From Leptobrachium leishanense (Eukaryota > Chordata > Amphibia > Anura > Megophryidae), in contig CM019072.1 of NCBI GenBank assembly GCA_009667805.1, positions 34,279,519-34,343,518 of the forward strand: a stretch of DNA of 64,000 bases. The letters run 5' to 3'. Positions 10,907 through 21,849 of this stretch are shown here, one piece after another. Both the position numbers and the translations under genes were made by a program. The notes below the pieces were generated by a model. That model had not been told where the DNA came from and searched no databases. It saw nothing but the letters and a program-made list of their open reading frames with translations. Position 1 is the stretch's first letter, and each line of letters opens with the position of its first letter.

Positions 10907-11879
10907 CAGGGCAGCCATCAGAAATGATGAATGAACCTCATGATGGGTCCCCCCTCATAAACTTCTTCATCCTATAACAGCTTTTTGCCCCCTTCCAAAA
11001 CAAAAAAGGACATAACACCGCTCCACATCAATAAAACTCACAGTAATGTGTGGTTTATATGAGCGTAAAACATTTCCCACTCGCTGTTGGTAATACATTT
11101 CCCTGGGGTCTGGCTGGGCCTGGGGTCTGGCTGGTCCCTGGGGGTCTGGCTGGTCCCTGGGGGTCTGACTGGACCTTGGCGGGTCTGGCTGGGCCTGGGG
11201 GTCTGGCTGGGCCCTGGCTGGACCTTGGGGGGGGGTCTGGCTGGGCCTTGGGTGTCTGGCTGGGCCTTGGGGTGTGGCTGGGCCCTGTGGGTCTGGATGG
11301 ACCTTGGGGTGTGGCTGGGCCCTGGGGGTCTGGATGGACCTTGGGGTGTGGCTGGGCCCTGGGGGTCTGGATGGACCTTGGGGTGTGGCTGGGCCCTGGG
11401 GGTCTGGATGGACCTTGGGGTGTGGCTGGGCCCTAGGTCTCTGGCCGGGCCTTGGGGTCTGGCTGGGCCCTGGGGGTCTGGATGGACCTTGGGGTGTGGC
11501 TGGGCCCTGGCTGGACCCTGGAGGTCTGGCTGGGCCCTGGGGGTCTGGCTGGCCCCTGGCTCACCTCTCCGCTGTCTTCTGTCCCTGGCTCACCTCTCCG
11601 CTGTCTTCTGTCCTTGTCCTCTCTTCTTCCTTCTTTTCTTCTCACTTTCTTCTTTTCTTCTGTCTTCGTCCCGGGCCCTCTGTGTCTTCTCTCCTGGTCT
11701 TCTCCCTCCATCTCACGCCAGTCACAGGCGAAACAGTCAGCTCTGGATTCGGACTCATAGAGTCCGATACCGGAGCTGTGAAAAAGGGTGCAGCCGCTGC
11801 CGACGGGGGCCCCAGCAGGCTGGCCCCCCCCCGGGCCCCTTACGGCAGCATGGGGTGTAATGCTCTGATGGCGGCCCTG
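10907..11879. mobile_element. Non-autonomous hAT-like element with a 19/38-bp minisatellite
   Basis: The ends are CAGGGCAGCCATCAGAAATG on the left and, read inward, CAGGGCCGCCATCAGAGCAT on the right. Flanks CCCACCCC (10899-10906) and TCCACCCC (11880-11887) are an 8-bp target duplication with one mismatch. It splits the L2-like pseudogene. It holds the subterminal repeat at about 11025-11070 and a minisatellite at 11100-11575. No transposase. Confidence 0.8.
11100..11575. repeat. 19/38-bp TGGGCCCTGGGGGTCTGG minisatellite
   Basis: Head-to-tail 19-bp units that have become a 38-bp dimer in the middle of the array (alternating GTGTGGCTGGGCCCTGG and GTCTGGATGGACCTTGG halves, about 11270-11500). 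Long open frames of W/G/L/P repeats arise because two 19-bp units shift frame regularly. They are not considered genes. A pyrimidine-rich segment follows (11575-11710). Confidence 0.95.
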
Positions 11880-12189
11880 TCCACCCCCTGACTTCTATAT
11901 CATGGTTGCTGGCATCACTATCTCCCCATAAAGCCAGGTTTGCTGTCTCGGAGTTACACTTGATTCTGCTCTTTCCTTCATCCCCAACATCCAGTCTCTT
12001 TCCTCCTCTTTCCACTACCAATTACATAATATTTTTAGAATTCTGCAATTTCTTACTGCTGACACCACAAATAGGGATGCACCGATACTAGTATCGGTAT
12101 CGGTGCTGATACTGCCGTTTGCACGATACATCCTCCCGATACCGGAAGCCAGCGCTGGGCCTGGCTTGCCGGTATCCACGGGGCTGGGG

Positions 12190-12466
12190 AAGCTGGCCGC
12201 ATGCATGAAAAGCACTCGGCCAGCGTTCCCCTCCGGCGGGCCGCAATGCTTACCCAGCGTTGGGTCCGGTCGCAGGGCTGTGATGCGATCACACGGCCGC
12301 CGGGTGCCTCTGTGACGCTGCCTCTTGGCTGGAGGCAGCGTCATGGAGGCGCCCGACGGCCGCGTGATCGCGTCACAGCCCTGCGACCGGACCCACCGCT
12401 GGGTAAGCATTGCGGCCCACCGGAGGGGAATGCTGGCTGAGTGCTTTTGATGCATGTGGCCAGCTT
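12190..12466. repeat. Large imperfect palindrome
   Basis: Left arm (from AAGCTGGCCGCATGCA at 12190) and right arm (ending in TGCATGTGGCCAGCTT at 12466) are inverted copies along nearly their whole length. The centre is at about 12328 (TGACGCTGCCTC at 12313-12324 against GAGGCAGCGTCA at 12332-12343). Arms are about 135 bp and CpG-rich. Confidence 0.9.
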
Positions 12467-12583
12467 CCGCAGCGTTTGGTCTGAGGTCTGGCATGTCAGA
12501 TATATAGATATATATATCTATAGCTCTGAGGTCTCTGTAATATGTATGTCTGTCTGGTCTGAGGTCTGTGTTATACTGTATAT

Positions 12584-12629
12584 ATGTATGTACGTATGTA
12601 TATATATATATATATATATGTGTGTGTAA
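12584..12629. repeat. ATGT/TA/TG microsatellite
   Basis: Simple repeat changing from ATGTATGTACGTATG to TATATA and then TGTGTG, inside the hAT element. Confidence 0.9.
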
Positions 12630-14599
12630 TCACCGCATCCCAGAACAACCCCCCCCCCCACCCGGGCAGGCCCACACTCTGTGTAACTTGTGTTTGTATT
12701 TGGTGATCCTGCAAAAAAAAAACCACACTGTGACAGAGTATACTCACCATCTCCGCACTGAGCTGCCTGCTCCTCTGTCCACTCGGCACATGGACATGGC
12801 CTCCTCTGCATAACTGCATGTGACAGGCGGTGTCCACATCACATGACTTTCATCAATCACGCCAAGTAGCCTGCTTTTCCCTGCCACATGCTATGCTCGT
12901 GGTAGGCACTCTGCAGCGCTGGGGCCGCGGTCAGACAAGGTTCGGATTCAGCCTCTGAGAGTCCGAATCCGGACCTGCTGATTAGGAAACCAGGAGGCCC
13001 ACTGGGCCATCAGCCCACTGGGATCCTCCCGGTAGTCCAGATGGCCAGTACATGCCTGTCTGCTCTGCAGCATGGTGGAGCGCTGGGAGGAAGTGACGTC
13101 ATGTGACCACTTAATCCTTGTGCTGCAGCTCAGCAATACAAACACTTGGTTGCCGTATTCGCGAACCGGCGGCCACGGGCGGCAGGTCTCAAGGGGTTTC
13201 TGGCCCAGCGGGGTTGCGGGTCCCATCAAGCGGCGGGGCGCCGCCCCCTGTAAATTGCCACCCTAGGCCTTGTCGGCCTAGATATATATATGTATGTTTG
13301 GTCTGAGGTCTGTGTAATGTATGTACATGTATCTGAGTGGAGGTGTATGCGCAGTGGGTAAATGGGGTGTCTGACCATACATTTCAATATCAAACATAAA
13401 CTGGACAGGCTTTCAGCAAAATCCTAAATTATTTATTGGAAAGCGTCACATGACCTTAAATAAAAGTATCGGTGAGTACTTTAAAAAAGTATCGGTACTT
13501 GTACTCGGTCCTAAAAATATGGTATCGGTGCATCCCTAACCACAAAGCAACATATCCACGCCCTTGTATTCCCCCCACTTGACTATTGTAATAATCTTCT
13601 GCCTGGCCTCCTAAATCACCAAATACACCCCAGCCCGCTCCCTAAGATCAGTGACCTGCTCCTAGCTTATCCCTGCATCACCTCTTCCCATGATAGACTG
13701 CAGGATTTCTCACGCACAGCTCCCATCCTCTGGAATGCTCTCCCTCGTACTGTCTGACTTTCCCCTAGTTTCCCTTCCTTCAAACGCTCCCTTAAGACAT
13801 TTCTATTCAGGCAAGCCTACCACCCGACTCACTAATACACCTCACTGCCCCAACCAGTCCATCACTCTAACCTTGCCGTCCTCTCCTCCTGTTTCTATCC
13901 CCAAATCTTTTTAGATTGTAAATTCCCACGGGAATAGGGCCCTCGTTTGATCCTGTACTGGTTTGTCAAAATGTTGTTCAGTCTCAATGTATTGTAACCC
14001 TGTCTAGAACGTGTTTATATATGCCATTGGAGATCGGTCTTTTAAAGATTTGTGAATAAAAGTATTGAATTTTGAACCTGATTTCCTGGTTTTCTTATTA
14101 CGATGGCTGATTGAAGGTCCACCCTAAAGGAGAGACACATGCTGCCAAAGTCGGGAGGTCTATCTTCATGTGAATTTCGTGAGAGCACACATAACTGCTC
14201 CTCGTTTGTGAGTTGTTTTTTTTATTCAAGACATTTTAATCACAGCTGCAGACGCTGCTTTTAGATCTTGTTTTTTTATTTATATACAGGTTGAGTACTG
14301 TGCAAACTGGACCGAACTCTGACTGCTGCATATAAGTATTATTACTTTCTTTGCATGGTGTGCAATCACTTGAGACACCAAAAATAGATTGCTATATGCA
14401 CTTAAGCATTTTATTACATCGCGAAGATTACTATTTTTGTTTTTTAAGCGCTGTGGAATATGCTGGCGCTATATAAATAATAATAATGGATATGGAAGGA
14501 CACAGCTTAAATTTTATTCCTAGATTGAGAATTACATTGTAATGTACCAATCATCAAAGAGTTCTCCCCTGTCAATTTAACTGTTTTGACATGGTTATG

Positions 14600-16078
14600 A
14601 TCCATGAAACCAAATGTTAATAAGTCAATGGGGCCTGATGGGATCCACCCTAAGTTATTAAAAGAGCTCAGTGGTGTTATAGCAAAACCATTAACAGATT
14701 TATTTAACCAATCCTTGTTAACGGGAGTCATCCCAGAAGACTGGAAATTAGCAAATGTTGTGCCCATTTACAAGAAGGTTAGTAGGGAGGAATCGGGGAA
14801 CTATAGGCCAGTTAGTCTTACGTCAGTAGTGGGGAAATTAATGGAAACCATGTTAAAGGAAAGGATTGTTGAACATCTAAAAACACATAGATTACAAGAT
14901 CAGAAACAACATGGGTTTACCTCAGGGAGATCATGCCAAACTAATCTTATTGATTTTTTTTTTTGATTGGGTAACAAAAATAATAGACACAGGTGGTGCA
15001 GTAGACATTGCTTATTTAGATTTCAGTAAGGCTTTTGATACTGTTCCGCATAGAAGGCTTATCAATAAATTGCAATCTTTGAACTTGGATTCCAATATTG
15101 TTGAATGGATTAGGCAGTGGCTGAGTGACAGGCAACAGAGGGTTGTGGTAAATGGAGTTTATTCGGCTCAAGGTCTTGTTACCAGTGGGGTACCTCAGGG
15201 GTCAGTACTTGGACCCATTCTCTTTAATATTTTTATTAGTGATATTGCAGAAGGTATTAATGGAAAAGTATGTCTTTTTGCTGATGACACAAAGATTTGC
15301 ATCAGGGTTGACGTTCCTGGAGGGATCAGCCAAATGACAAATGATTTAGGTAAACGAAAAAAATGGTCGGAACTGTGGCAATTGAGTTTTAATGTGGATA
15401 AGTGCAAGATAATGCACCTGGGACGTAAAAACCCAAGGGCTGAATATAGAATATTTGATACAGTCCTAACCTCAACATCTGAGGGCTGGGATTTAGGGGT
15501 TATTATTTCAGAGGATCTAAGGGTAAGTAGTCAATGTAATAGAGCAGCAGGAAATGCTGGCAGAATGCTTGGTTGTGTAGAGAGAGGTATTAGCAGTAGG
15601 AAAAGGGAAGTGCTCATGTCACTGTACAGAGCACTGGTGAGACCTCACTTGGAGTACTGTGTGCAGTACTGGAGACCGTATCTCCAGAAGGATATAGACA
15701 TCTTAGAGAGAGTTCAGAGAAGGGCTACTAAAATGGTGTACGGCTTGAAGGAGAAAAGTTAGAGGAAGGTAGAGGAAGGGAGTATATTTAAACGGGAACA
15801 AAGTAGCAAAACAAGAGGACATAGTCTTAGATTAGAGGGGCAAAGGTTTAAAAGTAACATCAGGAAGCATTATTTTACTGAGAGGGTGGTGGATACATGG
15901 AACAGTCTTCCAGTAGAAGTGGTAGAGGCCAAAACAGTAATTGAATTTAAGCAAGCATGGGATAGGCATAAGGCTATCCTAAACAAAAGATAAATCCAGG
16001 TAAAGTATCCGGTAATTGGGCAGACTAGATGGGCCGAAAGGTTCTTATCTGCCGACATTTTCTATGTTTATGTCATAC
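14600..16078 (+). pseudogene. CR1 LINE, 5'-truncated copy 1 (reverse transcriptase part and 3' end)
   Basis: CR1-clade reverse transcriptase. In order: 'KSMGPDGIHPKLLKEL' (about 14620), 'NYRPVSLTSVVGK', 'LDFSKAFDTVPHRRL' (about 15020), 'TSGVPQGSVLGPILF' and 'FADDTKI' (the catalytic YADD-like box, about 15280), then the C-terminal 'RALVRPHLEYCVQYW'. One frameshift lies at the T-run near 14955. A deletion after 15760 removes about 100 bp that is present in the copy ending at 32361. The 3' end has the usual TGGGCAGACTAGATGGGCCG...TTCTTATCTGCC...TTTCTATG tail. It begins mid-gene, as expected of a truncated reverse-transcribed insertion. Confidence 0.93.
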
Positions 16079-16122
16079 TTGAAGTTAACCCTTATTATCC
16101 TTATCCAGTCATATGCCTAGAC

Positions 16123-16256
16123 CAGTGATAGCGAACCTTGACACCCCATGTTTCAGAACTACATATTCCAAGATGCCTGGCCAGTATGCCAGCTTTTGGA
16201 GCATCATGGGACATGTAGTTTCAAAATATCTGGGGTGCCAGGGTCCACCTTCACTG
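16123..16256. mobile_element. Small palindromic hAT-type MITE
   Basis: 134 bp with ends CAGTGATAGCGAACC and (inward) CAGTGAAGGTGGACC. Flanking 8-mers GCCTAGAC and GTCTAGAC differ by one base. The middle contains the inverted pair AACTACATATTCC/GACATGTAGTTTC. Confidence 0.85.
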
Positions 16257-16336
16257 GTCTAGACAAATAAATTTAAAGAAAGATGGCACCAATTTCATTG
16301 TTAACTCCAAGGTCATTATATTTCACCATTGGTTAC

Positions 16337-18767
16337 TGACCACACCCTCTGTTACGTATTCCAAACACTGCACTGACCGCGCCCTCTGTTACGTATTCCA
16401 GACACTGCACTGACCGCGCCCTCTGTTACGTATTCCAGACACTGCACTGACCGCGCCCTCTGTTACGTATTCCAGACACTGCACTGACCGCACCCTCTGT
16501 TACGTATTCCAGACACTGCACTGACCGCGCCCTCTGTTACGTATTCCAGACACTGCACTGACCGCGCCCTCTGTTACGTATTCCAGACACTGCACTGCCC
16601 GCGCCCTCTGTTACGTATTCCAGACACTGCACTGACCGCGCCCTCTGTTACGTATTCCAGACACTGCACTGACCGCACCCTCTGTTACGTATTCCAGACA
16701 CTGCACTGACCGCACCCTCTGTTACATATTCCAAACACTGCACTGACCGCACCCTCTGTTACATATTCCAGACACTGCACTGACCGCGCCCTCTGTTACG
16801 TTTTCCAAACACTGCACTGACCGCACCCTCTGTTACGTATTCCAGACACTGCACTGACCGCGCCCTCTGTTACGTATTCCAGACACTGCACTGACCGCGC
16901 CCTCTGTTACGTATTCCAGACACTGCACTGACCGCGCCCTCTGTTACGTATTCCAGACACTGCACTGACGCGCCCTCTGTTACGTATTCCAGACATTGCA
17001 CTGACCGCGCCCTCTGTTACGTATTCCAGACATTGCACTGACCGCGCCCTCTGTTACGTATTCCAGACACTGCACTGCCCGCGCCCTCTGTTACGTATTC
17101 CAGACACTGCACTGACCGCACCCTCTGTTACATATTCCAAACACTGCACTGACCGCACCCTCTGTTACATATTCCAAACACTGCACTGACCGTGCCCTCT
17201 GTTACGTTTTCCAAACACTGCACTGACCGCACCCTCTGCTACGTATTCCAGACACTGCACTGACCGCGCCCTCTGTTACGTATTCCAGACACTGCACTGA
17301 CCGCGTCCTCTGTTACGTATTCCAGACACTGCACTGACCGCGCCCTCTTACGTATTCCAGACACTGCACTGACCGCGCCCTCTGTTACGTATTCCAGACA
17401 CTGCACTGACCGCGCCCTCTGTTACGTATTCCAGACACTGCACTGACCGCGCCCTCTGTTACGTATTCCAAACACTGCACTGACCGCACCCTCTGTTACG
17501 TATTCCAGACACTGCACTGACCCGCCCTCTGTTACGTATTCCAGACACTGCACTGACCGCGCCCTCTGTTACGTATTCCAGACACTGCACTGGCCGCGCC
17601 CTCTGTTACGTATTCCAGACACTGCACTGACCGCACCCTCTGTTCCGTATTCCAGACACTGCACTGACCGCGCCCTCTGTTACGTATTCCAGACACTGCA
17701 CTGCCCGCGCCCTCTGTTACGTATTCCAGACACTGCACTGACCGCGCCCTCTGTTACGTATTCCAGACACTGCACTGACCGCGCCCTCTGTTACATATTC
17801 CAGACACTGCACTGACCGCGCCCTCTGTTACGTATTCCAGACACTGCACTGACCGCACCCTCTGTTACGTATTCCAGACACTGCACTGACCGCGCCCTCT
17901 GTTACGTATTCCAGACACTGCACTGACCGCGCCCTCTGTTACGTATTCCAGACACTGCACTGACCGCGCCCTCTGTTACGTATTCCAGACACTGCACTGA
18001 CGCGCCCTCTGTTACGTATTCCAGACACTGCACTGACCGCGCCCTCTGTTACGTATTCCAGACACTGCACTGACCGCGCCCTCTGTTACGTATTCCAGAC
18101 ACTGCACTGACCGCGCCCTCTGTTACGTATTCCAGACACTGCACTGACCGCGCCCTCTGTTACATATTCCAGACACTGCACTGACCGCGCCCTCTGTTAC
18201 GTATTCCAGACACTGCACTGACCGCGCCCTCTGTTACGTATTCCAGACACTGCACTGACCGCGCCCTCTGTTACATATTCCAAACACTGCACTGACCGCG
18301 CCCTCTGTTACATATTCCAGACACTGCACTGACCGCGCCCTCTGTTACATATTCCAAACACTGCACTGACCGCGCCCTCTGTTACATATTCCAGACACTG
18401 CACTGACCGCGCCCTCTGTTACGTATTCCAGACACTGCACTGACCGCGCCCTCTGTTACATATTCCAAACACTGCACTGACCGCGCCCTCTGTTACATAT
18501 TCCAAACACTGCACTGACCGCGCCCTCTGTTACGTATTCCAGACACTGCACTGACCGGCCCTCTGTTACGTATTCCAGACACTGCACTGACCGCGCCCTC
18601 TGTTACGTATTCCAGACACTGCACTGACCGCGCCCTCTGTTACGTATTCCAGACACTGCACTGACCGCGCCCTCTGTTACATATTCCAAACACTGCACTG
18701 ACCGCGCCCTCTGTTACATATTCCAGACACTGCACTGACCGCGCCCTCTGTTACATATTTCAAACAT
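16337..18767. repeat. 37-bp satellite array, about 65 units
   Basis: Head-to-tail 37-bp unit that can be read as CTGTTACGTATTCCAGACAC plus TGCACTGACCGCGCCCT. Most units keep the CpGs in TACGTA and CCGCGCC. Units in which CpG has become CpA (TACATA, CCGCACC) cluster, especially at 16670-16800, 17110-17200 and 18240-18750. Rare unit variants recur (a one-base-deleted 'TGACGCGCC' near 16968 and 18000; 'TGCCCGCGCC' near 16598, 17072 and 17703), suggesting block duplication. There are no coding or CRISPR features, since repeats are contiguous without spacers. Confidence 0.98.
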
Positions 18768-19170
18768 CTCCCTGACTAAATATTGAGAGGACTAATTCAC
18801 CGCCCTGACAAGAATCCCTCTTCCACTGCCCTCAAGTACTCCTACACATGGAACACAAGATACGGAGCGCAGACCTTTGTTTTACTGGTACGGCTTACTC
18901 CTAATGTCCCAGAGACTGTTTCTGCCTTGGTCTGCTAAACACACCCCTCTGTCACTTAGGCCTCTCCTGCTTAGTCAGCATCCAGGGCTTCATCCTCTAT
19001 CTACTGTGTTCTCTTCTCCTGGAAGCCACCTGTGCTGATTCCTGTTAGAACTGCTCCTGGAAATGCTGCAGAAACCGTAAGTGTTAATATCTAATGTATG
19101 ACACTGGAGATATTTATGTAATTGCGCCTCCTTTTAAATCAATATTAAAAAGCCCCTTGCCCATAATATA
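18768..19170. other. No recognised gene; possible 5' untranslated exon ending at a GTAAGT
   Basis: Non-repetitive at the level I can see. A good splice-donor match GTAAGTG occurs at about 19078 after CTGCAGAAACC. Such a donor could end a 5' untranslated exon of a downstream gene such as FBXL8, but nothing in the sequence proves transcription. I see no promoter element that I would defend. Confidence 0.25.
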
Positions 19171-19176
19171 TAGTGT

Positions 19177-19313
19177 ACGGCTGTCAAACTCTGACCCCCC
19201 CCCCCCCTCAGATGTTTCTGAACTACAACTCCCATGATTCTGTGGTCATTTATTGCAATCAAAGAATTCAAGGAGTTGTAGGCAATAACTTCTGGGGTGT
19301 CCAGAGTTTACTT
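19177..19313. mobile_element. Palindromic MITE fragment
   Basis: Inverted parts AAACTCTGACCCCCC.../...GGGTGTCCAGAGTTT, with inner ACTACAACTCCCATGATTC against AAGGAGTTGTAGGCAA. It resembles the small hAT-like MITEs at 16123 and 62627. A target duplication is not clear. Confidence 0.55.
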
Positions 19314-19317
19314 TTAG

Positions 19318-19445
19318 ATTGTAAGCTCTCGAGCAGGGTCCTCTCTCGTACTATTCTGTATGTCTAACTTGTATGTATATTTGTTATTCTGTCTTACCCA
19401 TTGTACATCGCTACGGAACTTGTTAGCGCTTTACAAAAACTTGTA
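19318..19445 (+). mobile_element. 3' tail fragment of an L2-like LINE or SINE
   Basis: TAGATTGTAAGCTCTCGAGCAGGG...TTAGCGCTTTACAAAAACTTG is the type of 3' tail seen at the end of L2-like elements elsewhere in the window (13910-14070 and 38285-38410). Confidence 0.5.
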
Positions 19446-19835
19446 ACTGAGATCCCGGATTGTAGAACAATCTGCGATATCCTCTGTCATTGTCCAACAG
19501 GTATTAATTGTCAGCTCTTGTGCCGCAATATCCTCTGCCATTGTCCAACAAGCAGAGGCGTAGCGAGGTCATGAGGCGCTCGGGGCAAGTCTTCCATAAT
19601 AATTCTTCAAATAATCACTACAGCATAACATTTTAAAAATATTTTAATCTCTCCCCCCCTCCCAGAATATAATAACTATTGTTTCCAATAACAATTGGAA
19701 AGGCGCAACACATAAAACAGGTAAAAAAAAAAAGTATAATCTCTTTAATATAAATAGAAGACTCAATCCTGTTAACATTTAAATTTTTTTAACACTTTTG
19801 TAAACTGAGTCTCTTTGTAAACATTAGGAGAGCTC

Positions 19836-20250
19836 CATTAACCCCTTAGTGCAGGGCAGGTCCTGCCCAGCAGGAGGGGTTTAAAGCCGGCGGGGTGTAC
19901 TAGCTGACATGCCGTGTGCGCCTCATTGGCTGCAGGGGGATGGCTAGATTTCAAATCTCTAGTGGCGGATACAGAGTATGACAGGCACAAGTTGCTCCCT
20001 CTAGTGGCAGATACAGCATATGACAGGAACAGGCACAGAAAAACTGTTTTTCTATCATATTTTAGTATTATATGATATGATGAAAATAATGGTATCGTTA
20101 GAAAGTCCATTTAATGGCGAGAAAAATTATATGTGTGGGTACAGTAAATAAGTAAAAGATAATTTACAGCTAAACACAAACCGCGGAAAGTTAGTTAATA
20201 GCTGTGTATATCTGGCTATGATACTAGCCCGTGCCTCAACAGCCACTGAT
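19836..20250. mobile_element. Fragment of the TTAA-target element family
   Basis: Starts TTAACCCCTTAGTGCAGGG, like the right end of the element at 25484-26692 read inward. Its second half (about 20085-20150, ATGGTATCGTTAGAAAGTCC) closely matches 26510-26590 in the same orientation. The other end is not found before the next element begins at 20260, so it is truncated or rearranged. Confidence 0.6.
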
Positions 20251-21261
20251 CTCACCCCACAGGGCCGGCCCGACCATGGTGCAGTATGGAGCAAGGGCTC
20301 CAGGCGGCGGAATTTTTTGTTTTTGTAGGGCGGCAGCATCTTTGAGCAGTGCCGCCGGCTAACCGCGACCACACACACTCAGCCTGGGATTAAGGTGCGT
20401 GTGGGCCGGATCCTCATCCTCCTGCTGCGAGTGCGTATGCCAGGACCTGAAGTCTCTCTTCCGCCTCCCACTGGCACGCACCACTGCCGGGGCCAGCCAC
20501 CAGACCGGAAACCATTACCATTTACAGAGAGGGGGTGGAATGAAGCAGAGCCCGGATCACCAGAGCCTTGCCAGGCTAATATAGTACCATGGACAAGTAA
20601 AGTCAGTATGAAAAGATACTAGAATTTGTACAAGATTTTTCCATTTTCTTTGCAAACAGGCTGTAACCAGGCAATCTATGTGTTTTAAAAGATAACTGAC
20701 ACTACTCCACTCTTTTATGCTGTAGCTTTGTTCCACTCAAGGTCATCTCCATTTGTTTATTTTTTTACAACAGCGTGTCTGTTGAGGAATGTTTGCGGCA
20801 AATATACCTGGAAGATCTGGCGCTCTTTCCTTCAGACACATGACATGGGCTTACAACTATTCCTACATTAATATTCTTACTAGGGAAGTCAGCGTTGGTT
20901 GCATGATAATAATATAATTGCATATAGCCCCACTGTTTTTTACCCTCCAATTTTAACCCCCTGTTGTCCCCCTCCAATTTTGTCTCTTTATGGGGTATAA
21001 GAGTAAGGTATCTTTTATCAGACTTTAGTTATTAAAATGAACCTGTCAGACAGGTTCAACATTGTCTCAGGCATTCGACTATGTACGTGCTTTGTGTACT
21101 GATTCTAAGAATTGGGCCCTCTAGTCCTTCTTTCCTTGTTATTTTATTGTTGATCCAGGCATTAAGGCGCAGGAGGGAAATTAAATCCAGATTTAAGCCG
21201 AACAACTTCCCTGTGATTTCTCATCAAGCAATGGGGTATAAAGATCAATGCACAAATTGTT

Positions 21262-21430
21262 AGAGCTCTGTGATACGCTCATACACACTGCACATTACTG
21301 TGAGTTTTATTGCTGTGGAGCTCTGTGATACGCTCATACACAGCGCACATTACTGTGAGTTTTATTGCTGTGGAGCTCTGTGATACGCTCATACACAGCG
21401 CACATTACTGTGAGTTATATTACTGTGGAA
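21262..21430. repeat. Tandem subterminal repeat, left arm
   Basis: Three 52-53-bp units of the type GAGCTCTGTGATACGCTCAT...CACATTACTGTGAGTTTTAT. The matching array on the other side of the element is 32670-32925. Confidence 0.9.
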
Positions 21431-21849
21431 AAAAGGTGTCATCTGCACTCGTTTCTATGTGTTCAATGTACAACAAAACTGAGGTCTTTGTTTGTTTCAA
21501 TGGCCATTGCAACGTAAACTCACTCGCCACTTCACGGCACCTCTTTACAGAGTGAGTACCTAACATGTACCAAAAGGCCGCTCTACTGACGCCATTTTTT
21601 CTGTATTTATGTATATCATGCTTGTAACACCAGTCCGTCGTTCTGCAGCTGTTCCTCTTTCCATGTTTTTGTTTTTAATCCCAAATGGGAAGTGTTTGGT
21701 GCGTGTATAAATAAAACCCACCACTAATTGAGCTTGGGAAGCCTTCAAAGTGAGCACTTAGAGATATCCTGGAGGTAGTCTGATGTTAGACAGGAGGTAG
21801 AAAACCTACAAAAAGGTAAGATTTGTTGGTTTAAATCCATTCTTTTATA

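Larger units (their letters stand above)
12072..13538. mobile_element. Non-autonomous hAT element (TAGGGATGCACCGATAC termini)
   Basis: Perfect terminal inverted repeat TAGGGATGCACCGATAC on the left; the right end reads GTATCGGTGCATCCCTA. The flanking 8-bp duplication is perfect (ACCACAAA at 12064-12071 and 13539-13546). It interrupts the L2-like pseudogene, whose coding resumes after it. It contains a 277-bp palindrome and a TA/TG microsatellite. No transposase reading frame is present. Confidence 0.93.
9925..14075 (+). pseudogene. L2-like LINE, reverse transcriptase pseudogene (split by two hAT elements)
   Basis: Broken reading frames carry L2-clade reverse transcriptase signatures in order. 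They are 'SAAFDTVDH' (about 10490), '[14 protein letters not shown]' (10566), 'YADDTQIY' (about 10730) and 'FSSWMAF' to 'KTEVLLIP' (to about 10890). After an insertion comes '...FIPNIQSLSSS', and after a second insertion 'LDYCNNLLPGLL' and 'PILWNALPRTV...FKRSLKTFLFRQ' (about 13570-13830). The 3' untranslated part has the usual 'TTGTAAATTCCCACGGGAATAGGGC' type segment and ends in AATAAA-like sequence near 14075. Several frameshifts and stops mean it is dead. It is the only one of the four L2-like pieces here to extend past the minisatellite junction. Confidence 0.8.

Noticed and set aside
11087..11891. 257- and 205-codon frames rich in W, G and L
   Set aside because: Translation of the 19/38-bp minisatellite inside a hAT-like element, followed by a pyrimidine-rich tract. 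No domain.
16337..18767. Array resembling a CRISPR locus
   Set aside because: The 37-bp units are directly adjacent with no spacers, and the rest of the window is a vertebrate genome.
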